The notes beneath the pieces are model-generated. The model was not told where the DNA came from and made no database searches. It saw nothing but the letters and a program-made list of their open reading frames with translations. From Streptomyces sp. F001 (GTDB lineage: Bacteria > Actinomycetota > Actinomycetes > Streptomycetales > Streptomycetaceae): a DNA stretch of 64,000 nucleotides. The translations under genes and the position numbers were made by a program. The stretch is taken from positions 1 through 64,000 of the forward strand of contig NZ_QZWF01000001.1 of assembly GCF_004187715.1 (NCBI RefSeq), read 5' to 3'. Shown one piece after another: positions 17,743-26,144 of this stretch (within the stretch, counting starts at the first letter, position 1; every line of letters begins with the position of its first letter).

Positions 17743-17777
17743 GAGGGCCGTCCGCTTCAAAGAAGCGGACGGCCCTC
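17743..17777. terminator. Hairpin terminator of the XRE/DUF397 pair
   Basis: A perfect 16-bp stem GAGGGCCGTCCGCTTC / GAAGCGGACGGCCCTC with loop AAA, 20 bases after the DUF397 stop. It insulates the downstream DUF4097 promoter region. Confidence 0.9.
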
Positions 17778-17796
17778 GTGGGGAGCGACTCTTACG

Positions 17797-18003
17797 TCAG
17801 CCGAAGACGCCGGCGGCAGTCGCGGAGATGAACCGGGCGAAGCTCTCGCTGGTGACGGTGAGGGCTCCGTGGGTGGGGTTCTTGGAGTCGCGGATGGCTG
17901 TGTGGGGGGTGAGGTGGGCGACTTCGACGCACTCGCCGCCGGTGCCTCCGCTGTACGACGACTTACGCCACTGCGCTCCCGTCAGGTTCTGGCTGTTCTG
18001 CAT
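17797..18003 (-). CDS. DUF397 small protein
   Basis: A 68-residue protein with the DUF397 core [19 protein letters not shown] and RDSKNPTHGALTVT. In Streptomyces such proteins are nearly always encoded next to a WhiJ-type XRE regulator, and at some loci the pair behaves like a regulator/antagonist or toxin-antitoxin module affecting development. The ATG at 18003 follows GGGAGGA by 5 bases, so it was preferred to the GTG at 18021. The first 41 bases overlap the 3' end of the XRE gene, suggesting coupled translation. Confidence 0.9.
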   Translation of the reverse strand: MQNSQNLTGAQWRKSSYSGGTGGECVEVAHLTPHTAIRDSKNPTHGALTVTSESFARFISATAAGVFG

Positions 18004-18808
18004 AGCGTTCCTCCCGGACACGGGCGATCAGTGCCGCCGAGTCCTCGATGGAGAGGGCTGCGGCCTGCAGATGATCGTAACGATGCGAACAGTCCCTGAC
18101 GACGTCGGGATTGGCTGTCATGTATCCCTTGTCATAGTTCTCGGAGTAGCTGATCTCGGGGTCGCTGTCGAAGCGCAGAACGGTGAATGAGCCTGCTGTC
18201 GCGGGGTGGTTGCCGACGCCGAGGGGCAGTACCTGAACTCGCACCTGCCGACGCCCCTGGAGGTCCAACAGGTGGGTCAGTTGCTCCCGCATCACCTTGT
18301 CGCTGCCGAACGGCCTGTGCAGTACCACTTCGTCCAGCACGACCCAGACCCACGGCGGGGCCTCGCGCGTGAGGATGCGCTGCCGCTCCAGTCGTGCCGC
18401 GACCTGCTCGTCGAGCCCGTCCGCCCAGCCTGCTTGCAGCACCGCCCGGGCGTAGTCCGGCGTCTGGAGCAGCCCGTACACGACCTGGGCCTGGAACGTG
18501 GCGATACTCGTGGTGCGCGACTCCAGCTCGGCGAACGGCTGAAACCAGCTCGGCAACTGGCTCCGCAACACCAGCCCGACCAGCCTCGAGAACGTCCCGT
18601 CGGTCCCCAGTGCCGCATCCACCCGCTCCGAGAACTCCCGCGTCGGCACCTTCAGTGTCGTCTCGATCTGGCCGATCAGTGACCCCGTGCAGAAGACGAT
18701 CGACCCGAGCGCTCGCTGCGTGAGCCCCGCCGCCTCCCGAGCGCGTCGTAGCTCATAGCCGTAGTAGTCCAACGGTGACGCACTGGGATCGAGCTCGCGG
18801 ATATGCAC
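17963..18808 (-). CDS. XRE-family regulator with DUF5753 (WhiJ type)
   Basis: A 281-residue regulator. The [23 protein letters not shown] starts near residue 18. The C-terminal DUF5753 region is recognisable from [31 protein letters not shown] and GSFTVLRF. It forms a gene pair with the overlapping DUF397 gene. The start is one of three closely spaced GTG codons; that at 18808 lies 8 bases after GGGAGG and was chosen, while 18817 and 18814 are too close to the ribosome-binding site. WhiJ-like proteins modulate sporulation and antibiotic production; the target here is unknown. Confidence 0.9.
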   Translation of the reverse strand: MHIRELDPSASPLDYYGYELRRAREAAGLTQRALGSIVFCTGSLIGQIETTLKVPTREFSERVDAALGTDGTFSRLVGLVLRSQLPSWFQPFAELESRTTSIATFQAQVVYGLLQTPDYARAVLQAGWADGLDEQVAARLERQRILTREAPPWVWVVLDEVVLHRPFGSDKVMREQLTHLLDLQGRRQVRVQVLPLGVGNHPATAGSFTVLRFDSDPEISYSENYDKGYMTANPDVVRDCSHRYDHLQAAALSIEDSAALIARVREERYAEQPEPDGSAVA

Positions 18809-18878
18809 GGTCACCACCTCCCATCACCGAGCGTAGCCACACGGCAGCGGAGAGGTCTCGGCTTGTGGAAAATCAAAA

Positions 18879-18921
18879 CAATGCAAGCACGCTTGATTGT
18901 TTCTGGCGCCGCTGCCATGCT
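18879..18921 (+). promoter_or_regulatory. Leaderless promoter and palindromic operator of the atu-like operon
   Basis: TTGATT (18893-18898), 17-base spacer, CATGCT (18916-18921), then six bases to the ATG at 18928, a leaderless geometry. A palindrome CAAGC-AC-GCTTG with flanking CAAT and ATTG (18879-18899) covers the -35 box. CAAGC/GCTTG operators are typical of TetR repressors of acyl-CoA degradation; the TetR gene ending this operon (28432) is the natural candidate. Confidence 0.65.
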
Positions 18922-18927
18922 CGCCCC

Positions 18928-19722
18928 ATGGCCGACCCGACGCCCGTGCTCGACGACCTGCGTGCGGAAAGCGACGAACTCGACCGGCTGGTGGCCGAGT
19001 TGAGCCCGGAGCGCTGGACGCTCCCGACCCCCGCCCCCGGCTGGACCATCGCCCACCAGATCGCGCACCTCGCCTGGACCGACCGCTCGGCGCTCCTCGC
19101 CGTCACGGACGAGGACGGTTTCCGAGACCTGGTCGAACAGGCCCTCGCCGCGCCCGACACCTTCGTCGATCAGGGTGCCGAGGAGGCCGCCCAACTCCCG
19201 CCCGCCGAACTGCTGTCGCGCTGGCGCGAGGGCCGCACCGCTCTGGACGAGGCGCTCCGCAAGGCCCCGCAGGGCGCCCGCTTCCCCTGGTACGGCCCCC
19301 CGATGTCGGCCGCTTCCCTCGCCACCGCCCGCCTCATGGAGACCTGGGCACACGGGCTGGACGTGGCGGACGCCCTCGGTGTCACCCGAGCCCCCACCGA
19401 CCGCATCCGCCATATCGCCTGGCTCGGCGTCCGTACCCGCGACTTCGCCTTCGGCGTGCACGGGCTCCCGGCCCCCACCGATCCCGTCCGGGTGGAACTC
19501 CGCAGCCCCTCCGGTGAGTTGTGGGTGTACGGCCCCGAAGACGCCCCGCAACATCTCACCGGCCCCGCCCTCGACTTCTGCCTCCTGGTCACCCAGCGCG
19601 CCCACCGCGCCGACCTGGCCCTGCGCGCCGAGGGTCCCGACGCCGACCGCTGGCTGGACATCGCCCAGGCCTTCGCGGGCCCGCCCGGCACCGGGCGCCC
19701 GCCGAAGGGAGCCGTCGGATGA
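18928..19722 (+). CDS. TIGR03084-type metal-binding protein (mycothiol maleylpyruvate isomerase superfamily)
   Basis: A 264-residue DinB/MDMPI-fold protein. The N-terminal helical domain shows [20 protein letters not shown] with metal-binding His residues, and [15 protein letters not shown] supplies another. The C-terminal half resembles the TIGR03084 group. Relatives use mycothiol as cofactor or detoxify reactive intermediates; its place at the head of an acyl-CoA operon suggests such a role. It ends in PKGAVG-stop, a segment duplicated just downstream (19688-19763). The start follows the leaderless promoter. Confidence 0.82.
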   Translation: MADPTPVLDDLRAESDELDRLVAELSPERWTLPTPAPGWTIAHQIAHLAWTDRSALLAVTDEDGFRDLVEQALAAPDTFVDQGAEEAAQLPPAELLSRWREGRTALDEALRKAPQGARFPWYGPPMSAASLATARLMETWAHGLDVADALGVTRAPTDRIRHIAWLGVRTRDFAFGVHGLPAPTDPVRVELRSPSGELWVYGPEDAPQHLTGPALDFCLLVTQRAHRADLALRAEGPDADRWLDIAQAFAGPPGTGRPPKGAVG

Positions 19723-19763
19723 TCCCGCGCACCGGCCGCCCGCCGAAGGGAGCCGTCGGATGA
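19688..19763 (+). repeat. Tandem duplication of a gene junction, 35-bp units with 41-bp period
   Basis: Copy 1 (19688-19722) and copy 2 (19729-19763) are identical at 34 of 35 positions. Each spans the end of the upstream reading frame, a GAAGGGAG ribosome-binding site and the GGATGA stop-start overlap. Copy 2 supplies the ribosome-binding site and ATG of the AtuA-like gene; copy 1 opens a 14-codon ORF instead. Confidence 0.92.
19719..19763 (+). CDS. 14-codon mini-ORF created by junction duplication
   Basis: ATG ATC CCG CGC ACC ... GGA TGA encodes [14 protein letters not shown]. Its start overlaps the upstream stop (ATGA 19719-19722) and its stop overlaps the AtuA-like start (ATGA 19760-19763), so it is coupled at both ends. 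It has its own ribosome-binding site, GAAGGGAG, and probably is translated as a relay peptide. No function of the peptide is suggested. Confidence 0.5.
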   Translation: MIPRTGRPPKGAVG

Positions 19764-21427
19764 CCCTCCGCATCGGCAACGCCTCCGGCTTCTACGGCGA
19801 CCGCTTCGACGCCATGCGCGAGATGCTCACCGGCGGCGAACTCGACGTCCTCACCGGTGACTACCTCGCCGAGCTGACCATGCTCATCCTGGGCCGCGAC
19901 CGACTCAAGGATCCGACCGCCGGATACGCCCGCACCTTCCTCCGCCAGCTCGAGGAATGCCTCGGCCTCGCCCACGAGCGCGGAGTCCGGATCGTCACCA
20001 ACGCCGGCGGCCTCAACCCGGCCGGACTCGCCGACAAAGTACGGGAGTTGGCCGACCGCCTCGGCATCCCCGTACGCGTCGCGCACGTCGGGGGCGACGA
20101 CCTCACCGCCCGGCACCCCGGAAGCCTCGCCGCCCACGCCTACCTCGGCGGCTTCGGCATCGCTACCTGCCTGCGCGAGGGCGCGGACATCGTGGTGACC
20201 GGGCGGGTGACCGACGCGGCCCTGGTCACCGGGCCCGCCGCCGCCCACTTCGGCTGGCAGCCGGGGGAGTACGACCGGCTCGCGGGCGCCGTCGTCGCCG
20301 GGCATGTCCTGGAGTGCGGCACGCAGGCCACCGGCGGGAACTACTCCTTCTTCCGTGACGGCGACGTCCACCGGCCCGGCTTCCCCCTCGCCGAGATCCA
20401 CCCCGACGGCACTGCCGTCATCACCAAACACCCCGGCACCGGCGGTTTCGTCGACGTCGGCACGGTGACCGCCCAGCTGCTGTACGAGACCGGCGGCGCC
20501 CGGTACGCGGGGCCCGACGTCACCGCCCGGCTGGACACCGTACGGCTGACGCAGGACGGACCGGACCGCGTCCGCATCGAGGGCGTCCGCGGAGAGGCCC
20601 CGCCCCCGACCCTCAAGGTCGGCCTGAACCGGCTCGGCGGCTTCCGCAACGAGGTCGTCTTCGTCCTCACGGGCCTCGACGTCGAGGCGAAGGCCGCACT
20701 CGTGCGGGAGCAGATGGAGGCGGCCCTCGGCAAGGTCACCGAGGTGCGCTGGGAACTGGCCCGCACCGACCGGCCCGACGCCGACACCGAGGAGACCGCG
20801 AGCGCCCTGCTCCGGCTGGTCGTACGGGACCCGGAGCAGGATGCGGTCGGGCGGGCGCTGAGCGGGGCCGCCGTCGAGCTGGCGCTGGCCAGTTACCCCG
20901 GCTTCCATGTGCTGGCGCCACCTGGAAAGGGCGCGCCCTATGGGGTCTTCGAGGATGTGTACGTCCCCCATGGCGCCGTCGACCATGTGGCCGTCCTCAA
21001 TGACGGGCGCCGGATCCCTGTGGCCCCGGCCGCCGACACCCTCGTACTCGACGACGTGCCCGCACCGTCCCTCCCGGAGCCCCTGCCGCCAGGGCCGACC
21101 CGCCGCGCCCCCCTCGGCCTCGTCGCCGGCGCCCGCAGCGGCGACAAGGGCGGCAACGCCAACGTGGGCGTGTGGGCCCGCACGGACGAGGCCTGGCGCT
21201 GGCTCGCAAACGAGCTGACGGCGACCCGCTTCCGCGAGCTGATCCCCGAGAGCCGCACCCTCCTGGTCACGCGGCACAGCCTCCCCAACCTCCGCGCCCT
21301 CAACTTCGTCGTCGAAGGCATCCTCGGCGCCGGCGTCGCCGCCCAGCACCGCTTCGACCCGCAGGCCAAGGCCCTCGGCGAATGGCTGCGCTCCCGCCAC
21401 CTGGACATCCCGGAGGCCCTGCTGTGA
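19760..21427 (+). CDS. AtuA-like protein (DUF1446)
   Basis: A 555-residue member of the AtuA family, named after the acyclic terpene utilisation genes. Family segments seen are RIGNASGFYGDRFDAM at the N terminus, GGLNPAGLADKV, VTGRVTDAALVTGPAAAHFGW and the C-terminal domain starting LVAGARSGDKGGNANVGVW. In Pseudomonas, AtuA accompanies geranyl-CoA carboxylase, but many actinobacterial copies sit with other acyl-CoA carboxylases, so citronellol breakdown cannot be assumed. The start is fixed by the ATGA overlap and GAAGGGAG; the stop overlaps the carboxyltransferase GTG. Confidence 0.9.
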   Translation: MTLRIGNASGFYGDRFDAMREMLTGGELDVLTGDYLAELTMLILGRDRLKDPTAGYARTFLRQLEECLGLAHERGVRIVTNAGGLNPAGLADKVRELADRLGIPVRVAHVGGDDLTARHPGSLAAHAYLGGFGIATCLREGADIVVTGRVTDAALVTGPAAAHFGWQPGEYDRLAGAVVAGHVLECGTQATGGNYSFFRDGDVHRPGFPLAEIHPDGTAVITKHPGTGGFVDVGTVTAQLLYETGGARYAGPDVTARLDTVRLTQDGPDRVRIEGVRGEAPPPTLKVGLNRLGGFRNEVVFVLTGLDVEAKAALVREQMEAALGKVTEVRWELARTDRPDADTEETASALLRLVVRDPEQDAVGRALSGAAVELALASYPGFHVLAPPGKGAPYGVFEDVYVPHGAVDHVAVLNDGRRIPVAPAADTLVLDDVPAPSLPEPLPPGPTRRAPLGLVAGARSGDKGGNANVGVWARTDEAWRWLANELTATRFRELIPESRTLLVTRHSLPNLRALNFVVEGILGAGVAAQHRFDPQAKALGEWLRSRHLDIPEALL

Positions 21428-23022
21428 CCGTCCTGTCCTCCGCCCTGGACACCACCGGCCCCGACTACCGCGCCCACCGCGACGCGATGCTCGCCAAGCT
21501 CGCCGACCTCGACGCCGAACACGCCAAGGCCCTCGCGGGCGGCGGTGAGAAGTACGTCGAACGGCACCGGCGGCGCGGCAAGCTCCTCGCCCGTGAGCGC
21601 ATCGAGCTGCTCCTCGACCCCGACACGCCGTTCCTGGAGCTGTCACCGCTGGCCGCCTGGGGCAGCGAATACACGGTCGGAGCTTCCCTGGTGACCGGCA
21701 TCGGAGTCGTCGAGGGCGTCGAGTGCCTGATCACCGCCAACGACCCGACCGTGCGCGGCGGCGCCAGCAACCCCTGGAGCCTGAAGAAGGCCCTGCGCGC
21801 CAACGACATCGCCCTCGCCAACCGGCTGCCCTGCATCAGCCTGGTCGAGTCCGGCGGTGCCGACCTGCCCTCACAGAAGGAGATCTTCATCCCGGGCGGC
21901 GCCATCTTCCGCGACCTCACCCGCCTCTCGGCCGCCGGAATCCCCACCGTCGCCGTCGTCTTCGGGAACTCGACCGCGGGCGGCGCGTACATCCCCGGCA
22001 TGTCCGACCACGTGATCATGGTCAAGGAACGCGCGAAGGTGTTCCTCGGCGGCCCGCCGCTGGTGAAGATGGCCACCGGCGAGGAGAGCGACGACGAGTC
22101 CCTGGGCGGAGCCGACATGCACGCGCGCGTGTCGGGTCTCGCGGACTACTTCGCCGTCGACGAGCAGGACGCGCTCCGCCAGGCCCGGCGCGTGGTCGCC
22201 CGCCTCAACCACCGCAAGGCGTACGACGATCCGGGCCCGGCCGCACCCCCCAAGTACGACGAGGACGAGCTCCTCGGCATCGTCCCCGGCGACCTGAAGA
22301 CCCCCTTCGACCCGCGCGAGGTGATCGCCCGGATCGTCGACGCCTCCGACTTCGACGAGTTCAAGCCGCGCTACGGCACCAGCCTGGCCACCGGCTGGGC
22401 GACCCTGCACGGCTATCCCCTGGGTGTGCTGGCGAACGCCCAAGGGGTGCTGTTCAGCGAGGAGTCCCAGAAGGCCGCCCAGTTCATCCAGCTCGCCAAC
22501 CAGCGTGACATCCCCCTGCTCTTCCTGCACAACACCACCGGCTACATGGTCGGCAGCCAGTACGAGCAGGGCGGCATCATCAAACACGGCGCGATGATGA
22601 TCAACGCGGTGAGCAATTCGAAGGTCCCCCACCTCTCCGTCCTCATGGGCGCGTCCTACGGCGCCGGCCACTACGGCATGTGCGGACGCGCCTACGCCCC
22701 CCGCTTCCTCTTCGCCTGGCCCAGCGCCAAGTCCGCCGTCATGGGCCCGCAGCAGCTCGCCGGCGTGCTCTCGATCGTGGCCCGCCAGTCGGCCGCCGCG
22801 AAGGGGCAGCCGTACGACGAGGAGGGCGACGCCGCGCTGAGGGCCATGGTTGAGCAGCAGATCGAGTCCGAGTCCCTGCCGATGTTCCTGTCCGGCCGCC
22901 TCTACGACGACGGCGTCATCGACCCCCGCGACACCCGCACCGTCCTCGGCCTGTGCCTGTCCGCCATCCACACGGCGCCCTACGAGGGCGTACGCGGCGG
23001 CTTCGGCGTCTTCCGGATGTGA
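21424..23022 (+). CDS. Acyl-CoA carboxylase carboxyltransferase (beta) subunit
   Basis: A 532-residue carboxyltransferase of the methylcrotonyl/geranyl-CoA carboxylase type. N-terminal features are GKLLARERIELLLDPDTPFLE and the oxyanion glycine loop GNSTAGGAYIPGMSD; the C-terminal half has TGYMVGSQYEQGGI and GASYGAGHYGMCGRAYAPRF. It transfers the carboxyl group from biotin to the acyl-CoA and works with the next two frames. The GTG start overlaps the AtuA-like stop (GTGA), so the subunits are translationally coupled. Confidence 0.94.
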   Translation: MTVLSSALDTTGPDYRAHRDAMLAKLADLDAEHAKALAGGGEKYVERHRRRGKLLARERIELLLDPDTPFLELSPLAAWGSEYTVGASLVTGIGVVEGVECLITANDPTVRGGASNPWSLKKALRANDIALANRLPCISLVESGGADLPSQKEIFIPGGAIFRDLTRLSAAGIPTVAVVFGNSTAGGAYIPGMSDHVIMVKERAKVFLGGPPLVKMATGEESDDESLGGADMHARVSGLADYFAVDEQDALRQARRVVARLNHRKAYDDPGPAAPPKYDEDELLGIVPGDLKTPFDPREVIARIVDASDFDEFKPRYGTSLATGWATLHGYPLGVLANAQGVLFSEESQKAAQFIQLANQRDIPLLFLHNTTGYMVGSQYEQGGIIKHGAMMINAVSNSKVPHLSVLMGASYGAGHYGMCGRAYAPRFLFAWPSAKSAVMGPQQLAGVLSIVARQSAAAKGQPYDEEGDAALRAMVEQQIESESLPMFLSGRLYDDGVIDPRDTRTVLGLCLSAIHTAPYEGVRGGFGVFRM

Positions 23023-23027
23023 GGTCC

Positions 23028-24590
23028 ATGATTTCCACTCTGCTCGTCGCCAACCGGGGCGAGATCGCCTGCCGGATCTTCCGCACCTGCGGTCAGTTGG
23101 GAATCCGGACGGTCGCCGTGCACTCGGACGCCGACGAAAACGCCCTCCACGCGCGCGTGGCCGACACGGCCGTACGGCTGCCGGGCGCGGCACCCGCCGA
23201 CACGTATCTGCGCGGCGACCTGATCGTGCAGGCGGCCGTCGCGGCCGGCGCCGACGCCGTCCACCCCGGCTACGGCTTCCTCTCCGAGAACGCCGACTTC
23301 GCCCGAGCGGTCCTGGACGCGGGCCTGGTGTGGATCGGCCCGCCCCCGCAGGCCATCGAGGCGATGGCGTCCAAGACACGTGCCAAACAGCTGCTGGGGC
23401 TGGCGCCCTTGGGCGACGTCACCGCGGACGACCTGCCGGTGCTGGTCAAGGCGGCCGCGGGGGGCGGAGGGCGCGGGATGCGGATCGTGCGCCGGCTGGG
23501 CGACCTGCCCGCCGCGCTGGAGGGCGCCCGCGCCGAGGCAGCGAGCGCCTTCGGCGACGGCGAGGTGTTCGTCGAGCCGTACGTGGAGAACGGCCGCCAC
23601 GTCGAGGTGCAGATCCTCGCCGACACGCACGGCACGGTGTGGGCGCTCGGCACCCGCGACTGCTCCCTCCAGCGCCGCCACCAGAAGGTGATCGAGGAAG
23701 CACCGGCCCCCGGCCTCACCGACGAGCTCACCCAGGAGCTGTACGACACCGCCGTACGCGCCGCCCGCGCCGTCGGCTACGCCGGCGCCGGCACCGTCGA
23801 GTTCCTGGTCGCCGACGGCAAGGCCCACTTCCTGGAGATGAACACCCGCCTCCAGGTCGAACACCCCGTCACGGAAGCCGTGTTCGACATCGACCTGGTC
23901 GCCCTCCAACTCCGCGTCGCCGAGGGCCACGCCCTCGAAACCGACCCCCCACGCGCGCGTGGCCACGCCATGGAGGCCCGCCTCTACGCCGAGGACCCGG
24001 CCAGCGACTGGGCCCCCCAGACCGGCACCCTGCACCGCCTCACCGCCCCCGAAGGCATCCGCCTGGACACCGGCTACACCGACGGCGACGACATCGGCAT
24101 CCACTACGACCCCATGCTCGCCAAGGCAGTCGCCCACGCCCCCACGCGCGCGGAGGCCCTCCGCAAACTCGCCGGCGCCGTGGAACGAACCGTCATCCAC
24201 GGCCCGACCACCAACCGCGACCTCCTGATCCGCTCCCTGCGGCACAAGGAGTTCACCACCGCCCGCATGGACACGGGCTTCTACGACCGCCACCTCCCCG
24301 AACTCACCGACCCCACCCCCGACCCCCTCACCCCCCTGGCCGCCGCCCTCGCCGACGCCCACGGCCGCTCCCGCTTCGCCGGCTGGCGCAACGTGCCCTC
24401 ACAGCCGCAGATCAAGCGGTACCTGATGGCCGGCGAGGAACACGAGGCCCGCTACCGGCACACGCGCGGAGGCGGCCTGACGGCCGACGGGGTGCGGGTG
24501 GTGCACGCCGACGCGCGTCTCGTCGTACTGGAAGTGGATGGAGTGCGGCGGAAGTTCGAGTGGCGCGATACGGCGACCAGGTGCACGTGA
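23028..24590 (+). CDS. Biotin carboxylase part of an acyl-CoA carboxylase alpha chain, frame broken before BCCP
   Basis: A 520-residue frame with the biotin carboxylase domain: LLVANRGEIACRIFRT, the ATP-grasp glycine loop KAAAGGGGRGM, HVEVQILAD, and EMNTRLQVEHPVTEAV with catalytic residues. A linker of the alpha-chain type follows. The frame ends in RRKFEWRDTATRCT, out of register with the homologous continuation. In frame +1 from about 24560, the expected sequence VARYGDQVHVNTTT and a complete BCCP domain follow. A single missing G in TTCGAGTGGCG near 24558-24563 explains this. GGTCC before the ATG is a weak ribosome-binding site. Confidence 0.9.
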   Translation: MISTLLVANRGEIACRIFRTCGQLGIRTVAVHSDADENALHARVADTAVRLPGAAPADTYLRGDLIVQAAVAAGADAVHPGYGFLSENADFARAVLDAGLVWIGPPPQAIEAMASKTRAKQLLGLAPLGDVTADDLPVLVKAAAGGGGRGMRIVRRLGDLPAALEGARAEAASAFGDGEVFVEPYVENGRHVEVQILADTHGTVWALGTRDCSLQRRHQKVIEEAPAPGLTDELTQELYDTAVRAARAVGYAGAGTVEFLVADGKAHFLEMNTRLQVEHPVTEAVFDIDLVALQLRVAEGHALETDPPRARGHAMEARLYAEDPASDWAPQTGTLHRLTAPEGIRLDTGYTDGDDIGIHYDPMLAKAVAHAPTRAEALRKLAGAVERTVIHGPTTNRDLLIRSLRHKEFTTARMDTGFYDRHLPELTDPTPDPLTPLAAALADAHGRSRFAGWRNVPSQPQIKRYLMAGEEHEARYRHTRGGGLTADGVRVVHADARLVVLEVDGVRRKFEWRDTATRCT

Positions 24591-24871
24591 ACACCACCAC
24601 CCTCACCGCCCTGCCCCGCTTCCCCGACCCGACCACCCAGCACGCACCCGGATCCCTCCTCGCCCCCATGCCGGGCACGGTCGTCCGCGTCGCCGAGGGC
24701 CTGTCCGTAGGAGCACCGGTACGGGCCGGAGAGCCCCTGCTGTGGCTGGAGGCGATGAAGATGCAGCACAAAATCTCGGCCCCGGCCACAGGCACGCTCA
24801 CTGCACTGCACGCCACCTTGGGCGAACAAGTGCAGGTCGGCGCGCTACTGGCGGTAGTGCAGGAGACCTAA
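24560..24871 (+). CDS. Biotin carboxyl carrier (BCCP) domain in the shifted frame
   Basis: A 103-residue reading frame carrying the biotinyl motif LEAMKMQHK within a complete biotinyl-lipoyl fold (LAPMPGTVVRVAEG through VGALLAVVQET). It is normally the C-terminal end of the same polypeptide as the biotin carboxylase. Here it overlaps that frame by 31 bases. A GTG at 24560 with GGAAG five bases upstream could allow separate translation as a free BCCP subunit. Alternatives are a sequencing error, an inactivating frameshift or programmed frameshifting. Confidence 0.75.
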   Translation: MARYGDQVHVNTTTLTALPRFPDPTTQHAPGSLLAPMPGTVVRVAEGLSVGAPVRAGEPLLWLEAMKMQHKISAPATGTLTALHATLGEQVQVGALLAVVQET

Positions 24872-24941
24872 GGGGCGCGGGGCCGTATCGATATGCGGCT
24901 CCGCCCCGTGAGCGCGACCAGCCACAACGAACCCGCAGCCG
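24871..24941. repeat. Dispersed intergenic repeat, copy inside the atu-like operon
   Basis: AGGGGCGCGGGGCCGTATCG, ATATGCGGCTCCGCCCCGTG, then a GCGCGACCAGCCAC tail. It is the plus-oriented, most complete copy of a repeat also seen (whole or partial) at 4737, 38873, 44609, 51917/52010 and 63832. It begins on the BCCP stop codon and ends just before the AAGGAG site of the acyl-CoA dehydrogenase gene. GGGGCG/CGCCCC arms can pair. Confidence 0.85.
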
Positions 24942-24953
24942 GAAGGAGCCCCC

Positions 24954-26114
24954 ATGGCCCCCACTCTCGAATCCGAAGAACACAAAGCCCTACGATCCGC
25001 AGTATCCGCCCTCGGCACCCGCTACGGCCGCGAATACCTCACCACCGTCGTCAAGGAAGGCCGCCACCCCCACGAACTCTGGTCAGAAGCCGGAAAACTC
25101 GGCTACCTCGGCGTCAACCTCCCGGAGGAATACGGCGGCGGAGGCGGCGGCATAGCCGAACTCTCCATCGTGCTCGAAGAGTTGGGAGCAGCCGGTTGCC
25201 CCCTCCTCATGCTGGTCGTCTCACCCGCAATCTGCGGCACAGTGATCGCCCGCTTCGGCACCGACGCCCAGAAGCACCGTTGGCTGCCCGCGCTAGCGGA
25301 TGGCACCCGCACCATGGCCTTCGGCATCACCGAACCCGACGCCGGCTCCAACAGCCACCGCATCACCACCACGGCCCGCAAAGACGGCCCCGACTGGCTC
25401 CTGACCGGCCGCAAGGTCTTCATCTCCGGCGTCGACACAGCCGACGCCACCCTCATAGTCGGCCGCACAGAAGACTCCCGCACCGGCCGCCTCAAGCCCT
25501 GCCTCTTCATCGTCCCGCGCGACGCGCCCGGCTTCACCCGGCACCCCATCGACATGGAACTCAACGCCGCCGAGAAGCAGTTCGAGCTGGTCCTGGACGA
25601 CGTACGGCTGCCCGCCGACGCACTCGTCGGCGACGAGGACGCCGGCCTGCTGCAACTCTTCGCCGGCCTCAACCCCGAACGCATCATGACGGCCGCCTTC
25701 GCGATCGGCATGGGCCGCTACGCACTCGCGAAAGCCATCGAGTACGCCCGCGACCGCAGCGTCTGGAACACGCCCATCGGCGCCCACCAGGCCATCGCCC
25801 ACCCCCTCGCCCAGGCGCACATCGACCTCGAACTGGCCCGCCTGATGATGCAGAAGGCGGCCCACCTGTACGACACCGGGGACGACACGGGTGCGGGAGA
25901 GGCCGCCAACATGGCCAAGTACGCGGCCGGAGAGGCCTGCGTGAAGGCCGTCGACCAGGCCGTGCACACCCTCGGCGGAAACGGCCTCACACGCGAATTC
26001 GGGCTCGCCTCGTTGATAACGGCCGCACGCGTGGCTCGTATAGCACCGGTGAGCCGGGAGATGATTCTCAACTACGTCTCCCACCAGACCCTGGGCCTGC
26101 CCAAGTCGTACTGA
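24954..26114 (+). CDS. Acyl-CoA dehydrogenase
   Basis: A 386-residue flavoprotein that would form the enoyl-CoA substrate of the carboxylase. Domain signs are EYGGGGGGIAELSIVLEELG at the N terminus, FGITEPDAGSNSHRITTTA in the FAD-binding middle domain, TGRKVFISGVDTAD, and the C-terminal helical domain with VHTLGGNGLTREFG. GGAAGGAG lies 6 bases before the ATG. The preceding gap is entirely the dispersed repeat. It belongs to the operon from 18928 to 29082. Confidence 0.93.
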   Translation: MAPTLESEEHKALRSAVSALGTRYGREYLTTVVKEGRHPHELWSEAGKLGYLGVNLPEEYGGGGGGIAELSIVLEELGAAGCPLLMLVVSPAICGTVIARFGTDAQKHRWLPALADGTRTMAFGITEPDAGSNSHRITTTARKDGPDWLLTGRKVFISGVDTADATLIVGRTEDSRTGRLKPCLFIVPRDAPGFTRHPIDMELNAAEKQFELVLDDVRLPADALVGDEDAGLLQLFAGLNPERIMTAAFAIGMGRYALAKAIEYARDRSVWNTPIGAHQAIAHPLAQAHIDLELARLMMQKAAHLYDTGDDTGAGEAANMAKYAAGEACVKAVDQAVHTLGGNGLTREFGLASLITAARVARIAPVSREMILNYVSHQTLGLPKSY

Positions 26115-26144
26115 TCCGGCACAGCGTTGTGCGAGGAGGAACCG

